This document shows, in pieces, positions 9,852 through 15,000 of a stretch of DNA of 15,000 nt. Position 1 is the stretch's first letter, and every line of letters starts with the position of its first letter. Source of the DNA: Chromera velia (Eukaryota; Sar; Chromeraceae). A model generated the notes under the pieces. The model was not told the DNA's origin. It ran no database searches and saw only the letters and a list, made by a program, of their open reading frames with translations. The position numbers were made by a program, and so were the translations under genes. Location of the stretch: positions 41,467 to 56,466 of the forward strand of contig JAHBMJ010003184.1 of the NCBI GenBank assembly GCA_018398765.1, read 5' to 3'.

Positions 9852-10173
9852 GTCAGTGGGTGAGTGCCTTGATAACCGGGAGCCTCTCTTTCTGTCTGTT
9901 CTGTCCTGCTTTCCTCGTTTTCTGTCTGCATGTCTCTCTATCTTTTCCCCCTTCGATCTGTTGCCTTGTCGCTCTTTGCTACCCTGGGTTTGGTGGGTGA
10001 GCGCCTCGCCAGAGCATGGTTGTCCCTTCTCCTCCTCCTGTAAAGCACTTGCGAGCATGGCCCGAAGAGAAAAGAACGGCCACGCTCGCGCGCGCCCTTT
10101 CATTTGGCCCTGTTTTGTCCCCCCATCCTTGGTTTTTTTTGCCGTTCGGAGGCTTTCCGTTTTTCTGCTCACC

Positions 10174-10210
<37 letters not shown>

Positions 10211-10498
10211 TTCTTGCCTCGTCTCCTTCCTTGCAGGACCCTCGGGCCCTTTTCTCAACTCTCTTCTTCACTTTCTTCGGCGCTGTGATCGCTCTGGTGA
10301 AAGATGTGCCGGACGTTCGGGTGGGTGGGTGGTTGAAGCGAGGGGAGAATTGTTGGGAAGAGGAGGAGGAAGGATGCTGAAGGCTCTCTGCTTGCTCCTG
10401 CTGTCTTTTCCGTGCGTGTAGTCTTGTTCCTCGCCAGAAGGTAAAGCCTCTTTTTCAGTCGATCATCGGCATCCTTTCTCCCTCGACCTGGTGCCCAC

Positions 10499-10536
<38 letters not shown>

Positions 10537-11662
10537 GCGTGTTTGTGCCTGCCTTATGTTGCAACATGCGAGGTTGTCTGTCTGCAGGGAGACTCGCTGA
10601 GCGGTATTCGGTCGTTCTCTGTGCGCGTGGGGCAACAGAGGGTTTTCAATCTTGGGTGAGTGCGTGGGTGGGTGGGTGGGTGGGTGGGTGAAAGTTGGTT
10701 TCTCAACAATGAGACTGTGCTTTTTTGTCCTTCTCCCTCGTGTGCTCGTTTCGAGTGCAGCTGTTTTGAGTCTCATGCCAAGCAAGGGACTCTCGCTACT
10801 CACTCCTCCCGTCTCTTTTCCCTTCACATTCATAAGTGCTTTCTGCATCTGCTAGTTTTGGCTTTTATATTAATATCTCTTCCGCAACCCCTGCTTCTCA
10901 TTGCCCATATGGTTGTCTTCATTCATTCATTCATTCATTTGTGCATCCTCTCCATCTGGCTGCAGGTACGGAACTCTGGCGGTTCTTTTTGGAAGCACCG
11001 CGGTGATGCTGGGGTTACCTTTGGCGTCTGCGGTCTGTGGTCTTGGGTTGGAGGGCTTCGGGGTGGGGGCAGAGGGCGGAGGGGTGTTGTTACGTTCCCT
11101 CCAACGGGCGGGGAAGTGGTGGAGCAGTGCAGGGACGGGAGCGCGGTGTGTCCGCTCAGCCGTGTGTGGGGGGTCTGCGTGGGCGTGTGGATCTGTGGTG
11201 TCAAAAGGGAGACGGGTGGATGGCAAGAATCAGGAACAGGTGAGGGGGGGCTTGGTGACATGGGAATGGGGTTGTGTGGGTAAAGGGGGCGGGTCGTGAG
11301 GAGCTTTGTCTTCTGCTTTTGTGTTGGTGAATGAGAGCGGATGGTCGGTGCTCTGTGGTCCTGATGGAGAAAAAAAGTGGCGGTGCTCGGCGTGTGGCTG
11401 GCTGGTTTTGTGGTTTTCTCCCTTTGTTTGGCCTGCAACGGAACGCTTTCTTTTGGTTTTCCTCCAAAGAGAACATGTTTTACGCGTGTATGTGCGCGTG
11501 TGCGTCTTTGCGCATATGTGTATGTGTATCTGTACGTACGCATGTATGCGTGTGCGTGAAAATCTGTGCATTCGTTGGCGAATATTGCAGGTTGCGGCCT
11601 TTTACATGTGGATCTGGAAGCTGTTCTATCTCTCTTACCTGGCGCTGCCCTTTATAGTCTGA
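8934..11662 (+). CDS. Plastid homogentisate prenyltransferase (probably phytyltransferase, VTE2/HPT type)
   Basis: This UbiA-family membrane enzyme is predicted to prenylate and decarboxylate homogentisate with phytyl diphosphate, the committed step of tocopherol synthesis, in a plastid membrane. Five exons: 8934-9851, 10237-10320, 10588-10655, 10966-11239, 11591-11662; about 471 residues. Residues 1-38 look like a signal peptide (core HLCRICLSFSLLSLAC) and 39 to about 120 a basic, Ser-rich transit peptide. The catalytic domain starts near LWDFTRPHTLIGSA (127-140). The first Asp motif is GLNQISDVVIDKVNKP (187-202), with D193 and D197. The second is KDVPDVR|GD (328-336) across an intron, with D329, D332 and D336. 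GIRSFSV and GQQRVF follow as in plant HPT, and FYMWIWKLFYLSYLALPF is the C-terminal helix. FRLKRFP and VRGGVINLGF resemble the related solanesyltransferase, so the prenyl donor is uncertain. The start has A at -3 (ACAATGG). Confidence 0.88.
10177..10207. repeat. CT microsatellite in intron 1 of the prenyltransferase
   Basis: An almost pure (TC)n run of about 31 bp lies about 30 bp before the exon 2 acceptor, where it extends the polypyrimidine tract. Confidence 0.95.
10237..10320 (+). CDS. Prenyltransferase exon 2: helix and second Asp motif
   Basis: 84 nt, phase 0 on both sides, after a long CT-rich tract and CCTTGCAG; the donor is CGG|GTGGGT. It encodes a membrane helix (LFSTLFFTFFGAVIALV) and KDVPDVR, the first part of the second Mg-diphosphate-binding Asp motif. 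Confidence 0.88.
10502..10541. repeat. TG microsatellite in intron 2 of the prenyltransferase
   Basis: A pure TG run of about 30 bp is followed by an imperfect GCGTGTGCGTGT continuation. Such alternating purine-pyrimidine tracts can adopt Z-DNA. Confidence 0.95.
10588..10655 (+). CDS. Prenyltransferase exon 3
   Basis: 68 nt after CTGTCTGCAG, ending in phase 2 at GG|GTGAGT. It begins with GD, completing the second Asp motif, and continues LSGIRSFSVRVGQQRVFNLG, matching the conserved segment after that motif in plant homogentisate phytyltransferase. It is too short to be found as a long open frame. Confidence 0.88.
10664..10690. repeat. GGTG tetranucleotide repeat
   Basis: About seven units of TGGG lie immediately downstream of the exon 3 donor in intron 3. 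Its G-triplets are arranged as in a possible G-quadruplex. Confidence 0.9.
10918..10939. repeat. ATTC tetranucleotide repeat
   Basis: About five units of ATTC lie in intron 3, some 27 bp before the exon 4 acceptor. Confidence 0.95.
10966..11239 (+). CDS. Prenyltransferase exon 4
   Basis: 274 nt after GGCTGCAG, entering in phase 2 and leaving in phase 0 at CAG|GTGAGG. A membrane helix (YGTLAVLFGSTAVMLGLPLA) is followed by a Gly-rich, basic loop of about 60 residues containing SLQRAGKWWSSAG. From the conserved QRVF segment to the C-terminal helix the chain is roughly 25-30 residues longer than I recall for plant enzymes. Confidence 0.82.
11481..11558. repeat. Alternating purine-pyrimidine tract in intron 4
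   Basis: An imperfect (GTGTATGCGC-type) alternating tract of about 78 bp lies in intron 4 ahead of exon 5. It is a degenerate TG/CG/TA dinucleotide array. Confidence 0.8.
11591..11662 (+). CDS. Prenyltransferase exon 5: C-terminal helix and stop
   Basis: 72 nt after AATATTGCAG. It encodes 23 residues, VAAFYMWIWKLFYLSYLALP and three more, then TGA. The xYMxIWKLFYxxYLxLPF pattern is the highly conserved C-terminal helix of plant homogentisate prenyltransferases, which confirms that the exon chain is complete. Confidence 0.88.
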   Translation, partial: VAAFYMWIWKLFYLSYLALPFIV

Positions 11663-12339
11663 TTAATTTGCTGTATTTAGTTCAGATGCTCAGGCAGGGA
11701 CACACACAGACATGCAGGCATGGGGGCAGAGGCAGGATGAGCAAGTCCATCTTTTTCTCTCTTCCTCCTGCTGTCGTCTTTTCCTTTCTTTTCTTTTCTT
11801 ATTTGCAAACTCGTTTTTCTCATTGTTTTCTCTTCCTTCCTTTCTCTTCTTTGTTTCAAATAGGGTTCTCCCATAGACCAGACCTGCAAGCCCATGTAAC
11901 GTGTAAACGAATTAGGTGGGCGGGCCTGTTTTTTGTCTCTTTGCTTGTCTGTCTGGAGGGCTGATTGACTCTCTGATTTGAGGAGAAGAAAAAGCAAACG
12001 GGAGACAATGAAAGAATCGTCGGAAGGCAGAAAAGAGCTGCATGGAATAGGCAGAAAACCAAAGACCCTGCAGACAGTTGATGGACGAGGAATGAAGGGA
12101 GGTGAGGGAGGGAGGCAGAGATGCAGAAAGTCGATGAGTGTCGCTTGGCCGGATCAATTCATTTAATATTGACTGGATGCCTGCACGACTTTGCAACTCT
12201 TCAGACAAAGAGGGTCGATGGGTGCATGCATGGGTCCTTTTTTTGTTTCCTTCTTGGTTGATTCGTCGAGCCGATGTTATGATTAAAATTTGCTCTTTTT
12301 ATGGCCAGCTAGGCTCAGAGAGAAGGGAAGGGAGGGACG

Positions 12340-12521
12340 CCAAAATGGCGAGAGAGAAATGTAATCTAGTCTCGTCTTGTCTTGCCTTTGTATCTCCAGA
12401 CAGACCCACAGACAGACGGACAGACAGACGGACAAACAGACGGACAAACAGACAGACAGACACACAGACACACAGACAGACAAACAGACAGACAAACAGA
12501 CAGACAGACAGGCCATTTTGG
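12340..12521. repeat. 10-bp inverted repeat flanking the CAGA array
   Basis: CCAAAATGGC at 12340-12349 is the exact reverse complement of GCCATTTTGG at 12512-12521. The right copy sits directly against the last CAGA unit. Confidence 0.7.
12397..12511. repeat. CAGA/CAAA/CACA tetranucleotide array
   Basis: About 28 units of a 4-bp motif, mostly CAGA with scattered CAAA, CGGA and CACA variants. Because the unit length is not a multiple of three, all forward frames read similar Gln/Thr/Asp/Arg periodic peptides, and reverse frames read Cys/Leu/Val/Ser ones; none is a gene. Confidence 0.95.
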
Positions 12522-12573
12522 TGCATGGCGTCAGCGTGATCGTATGCGTATGCATGCACGCACGTACACATGC

Positions 12574-12594
12574 CAGTCAGTCAGTCAGTCAGTC
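12574..12594. repeat. CAGT tetranucleotide repeat
   Basis: Five units of CAGT lie about 60 bp after the CAGA array, followed by short GGAA repeats. Confidence 0.9.
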
Positions 12595-13164
12595 TGTGAA
12601 GGAAGGAAGCAGTCAGGAAGGAAGATGGGAAGCACGTCTTTTCGTCTTTCTCTAATTCGGTCGGAATTTTTTGTTGCTTTCCTATCTCTGTGTGTTCTCA
12701 CTCTTTTTTCTTTTGTTGGGCGTGGTGAAATGACCTCAGAGGAAGGATCCGTGCATGCATACGAACAAAGACGGAAAGACGCGATTGATTATTTAAGAAC
12801 GAAAGAAGGAAGGAGGATAGGAGAGAAGCAAAGTGAGAGAGAGGCAGAAGAGGGTGAGGATTCTCGCATGAAGTCCTCCAATCGAATTATTTGAATTGCA
12901 GAAGGAAGATCGATCGAGGATTCGATGGTCTGTATCTTGATTCCCACCCATGAATCAATCATTGAAGCGACTTGCGGACCTTTCTGGGTGCCAAGAAGAG
13001 AGAATGACAGACACTGTCTCTCTTTTCCCTTCATACGATGCTCTAGCTATCTTGAATCGGGGGAGAAAGAGAACAATCAAAAGAAACGAGGGAAGAGAGA
13101 AAGAAAAGCCTCAAATGCAAGAATCCAATTTTGCTTCAATCTTTGCTGTATGCCCTTGCATGAT

Positions 13165-13189
13165 GTTTCGATCCTAGGTTTCGATCCTA
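13165..13189. repeat. 12-bp tandem duplication
   Basis: GTTTCGATCCTA occurs at 13165-13176 and 13178-13189, with a period of 13 bp. Confidence 0.9.
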
Positions 13190-13269
13190 TCATGGTCTGC
13201 TTTGAGACTTGTACCTCTTTTCATATAACAAAGAAAAGGGGTCAGAAAGTGCACTATGGAAGAGTCTAG

Positions 13270-14490
13270 AGGAAACCGAAATCGTTACCGAATTCATCAT
13301 TGAAGAAATTAATGAAAAGGAATATAATGAAACAACAACAACGAAAACTCAGGTAAAAGAACTGTCAGCCTAGCTGTTAGCCTGGATATGTGCGGCAGTG
13401 TGCCTGTTCATCCTGTCGTACATTCATTTTACTTATTTTTTGTTAAACTAGTTCTTAAATTGTGACAACTAAACTGTTACTAAAGTTTAAATATGTCACA
13501 TCGCTAACTTTTATTACTGAGTTAGTCTACGAGTCAGTTACAGTCAGTCTATAAATTTAATAAAACGGAAAAATATGTATTATGATGATGTTTATGATAA
13601 TTCTAGATAATTTATTAATTCCAGATATGGTGAGACGTTTTACTTCCACATACTTCCACATTATATTAGAAAGTGACTTGAGTAAGATTGCCACTGTCTA
13701 TCAGAGACTTATAAAAACATCAAAAAGATAGACTCATCCCTAGACTCATCCGCTGCGACTGGAAGTAAGTGGAAAGAGACTCTGAGACGGTACAGTCGGT
13801 ACTCTAGATATGGTTTTGAAAGAATTCTGAATAGATGCGTCTACACTCTAGATCTATCGAGACATTTTAAAGTGGATTGTATTCTTTTTAGTTTTGTCTG
13901 GTTACAAAAAAAATTCTTTTTATTCTGACTTCTAGTTTTATTTAGTTTTATTGTTTCCCCGGAAGTTTTATTTTCAAATTTAGAACGTCTGTTAACGTCT
14001 GTGTACATGCACAAATCTATCAACTGATGTACAAGCCAAATGCTTTAGCAAATGCTGCGGTTTTTATCTGTTTTTGTCATGACAGAATGCATGAAGTTTA
14101 ATGGAGTTAAATGAAGTTTAACGATGTTCAAACTACAATTCAAAATGTTTTCGCAAAAAATGTTTAACGGACCGTTGAGTCGCCGCTAACTTTTTTTTGT
14201 GAAGCCACGATTGATCAGCTGTATCGGGGTGATCGAAGTCATGCCTATTTTCGTCGCTGGTAGTCGTAGGATAGAACAAATCGACAAACTAGGTTAGATC
14301 CGCCTCTCATATATGGGGATGCGACATGCATGAAAAAACCCTCAATCATCACTTTTTTTGACTAACGATAACCTTCAGACGAAGCAGACCCCGGCATGCA
14401 TATTCCCGTATACCCTTTAGCTTCTATGCATACCAGTACTCGCGCCGCGGGGCCCCATGCAAAAGCTGCAATGTTCCTCGCAGGCTGCTA
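13270..14490. other. AT-rich non-coding region with few open frames
   Basis: Composition shifts from the GA/CT-rich, microsatellite-laden sequence of the gene region to AT-rich sequence without simple repeats. Only one open frame of 60 codons occurs. Short tandem duplications are present: TACTTCCACA at 13641-13660, GACTCATCC at 13731 and 13743, AACGTCTGT at 13984 and 13994, and GAAGTTTAA-like copies near 14093-14120. It could be old transposon sequence or plain intergenic DNA. Confidence 0.55.
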
Positions 14491-15000
14491 TGTCGCAGAT
14501 AGCCACTAGGCTCGGATATATCGAAGGCCTTTGCTGTCGGGTATATCGTATCTGCGGCTAGAGAGCTATTTTAGGCTCACGAGCATGCAAGCGGGACTAG
14601 TCAGACCGATATAGCGTAGATCGTTTTGCGATCCACCACTATAATCGGACGACTCGAACCGCAACCCCCCCCTGAGCTAATCGTAGCTAACGTCACCACC
14701 GCTATCAACCCGTGCGGACAGATCTAGTCTGCCGGATGGGTAAGTGGGGTGTATGCGTGACTGCCCACGATTATGAGGGGAAAAAAGTGGTGGGAGGGCG
14801 GGCAAACAAAAAAAGGGACTTCGATTTGATAATCAAGTCCGTCGCGATGAGATAAGGAGGTGGAGTTCTTAGCCAGCTAAGCAAGGCTTAGCTACAATGC
14901 TGCTGCATTCTCCAGCTTTCTATCGAATCGGTCTGTCAACAGCTCAAAATTTCCCGTCTCGTAGCGTTTGACGCTGCGCGCGGGGATAATTTCGTGAGGC
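14491..15000. repeat. Cluster of inverted repeats / hairpins
   Basis: Several inverted repeats occur close together: CGCAGATA (14494-14501) with TATCTGCG (14549-14556); GGACTT-GATT pairing with AATCAAGTCC (14816-14840, one bulge); AGCTAAGC with GCTTAGCT (14875-14893, 3-nt loop); AGCGT with ACGCT (14963-14975). Between the first pair, CGGATATATCG and CGGGTATATCG form a near direct repeat. No gene is recognised. Confidence 0.5.

Larger units (their letters stand above)
11663..13269. other. Flank of the prenyltransferase gene, no gene supported
   Basis: It holds T-rich sequence just after the stop codon, three TGCATGCA copies (12223, 12551, 12752) and the tetranucleotide arrays listed separately. 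Two open frames near its end (12925-13269 on plus and 12789-13034 on minus) have no recognisable motif, no exon-like boundary pair and no coding-like composition. No polyadenylation signal is called. Confidence 0.6.

Noticed and set aside
9860-10236. A possible extra exon between prenyltransferase exons 1 and 2 (about 9885-9997, ending at a GTGAGC donor)
   Set aside because: It would encode a Cys/Leu/Ser-rich pyrimidine-tract peptide, has no pyrimidine tract before its acceptor, and does not correct the phase.
12512-12521. GCCATTTTGG, which also occurs in the dinoflagellate spliced leader
   Set aside because: Only about 10 bases match, the rest of the leader is absent, no donor follows, and the gene here uses ordinary cis-splicing.
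12283-12894. Several open frames over the CAGA array on both strands
   Set aside because: All frames of a stop-free tetranucleotide repeat stay open; the peptides are pure repeat translation.
12925-13269. 114-residue plus-strand open frame
   Set aside because: No motif, no coding-like composition, and part of it crosses a tandem duplication; chance length.
14645-14679. tRNA-like A-box and B-box strings on the minus strand (TAGCTCAGG and GGTTCGAGTC)
   Set aside because: They are only about 15 bp apart, the T-stem does not pair, and no acceptor stem or anticodon arm can be built. At most it is a degenerate tRNA-derived SINE fragment.
1-15000. CRISPR arrays, bacterial operons or insertion sequences
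   Set aside because: No regularly spaced repeat-spacer pattern or transposase-like frame occurs, and the genes carry spliceosomal introns.

Overview
The window reads as nuclear DNA of a plastid-bearing protist, most likely a chromerid alga such as Chromera (inference). The grounds are spliceosomal introns of about 190-460 bp with GT-AG ends, a plastid-type homogentisate prenyltransferase preceded by a two-part (signal plus transit peptide) leader, balanced base composition with many microsatellites, and nine exact copies of TGCATGCA, a motif known as an ApiAP2 target in apicomplexans. No bacterial gene, operon, rRNA, confident tRNA or CRISPR array is visible.

Region 1 (about 5-8358, minus strand) is one large gene of at least twelve exons. 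All eleven internal junctions agree in phase, giving about 1,700 residues: a disordered Ser/Pro/Gly-rich N-terminal half (6816-8358), then about 1,000 residues of nearly continuous heptad-type coiled coil (6086-6450 down to about 425), then an acidic, proline-rich tail (425-5) that ends at a splice donor near the window edge. The true start and the true C-terminus are not in view.

Region 2 (8359-8933) is the short space between two divergent genes. It may hold the promoter of the plus-strand gene, and it also holds a possible further 5' exon of the minus-strand gene.

Region 3 (8934-11662, plus strand) is a complete five-exon gene for a UbiA-family homogentisate prenyltransferase, best read as the phytyltransferase of tocopherol synthesis. 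It has both Asp-rich motifs and the conserved C-terminal helix; about 471 residues are predicted. One exon junction (exon 1/2) is uncertain by a few bases.

Region 4 (11663-15000) has no gene that I can support. Up to about 13270 it is flank rich in simple repeats, including a roughly 115-bp CAGA array inside a 10-bp inverted repeat. From about 13270 the sequence becomes AT-rich and almost free of open frames, with several short tandem duplications. From about 14490 it carries a cluster of inverted repeats that could be the remains of a non-autonomous element.

The two genes have no obvious functional link beyond their head-to-head layout. I do not see a multi-gene system here; the points most worth checking are the unidentified coiled-coil protein, the shared 5' region, the splice-site consensus and the hairpin-rich tail.
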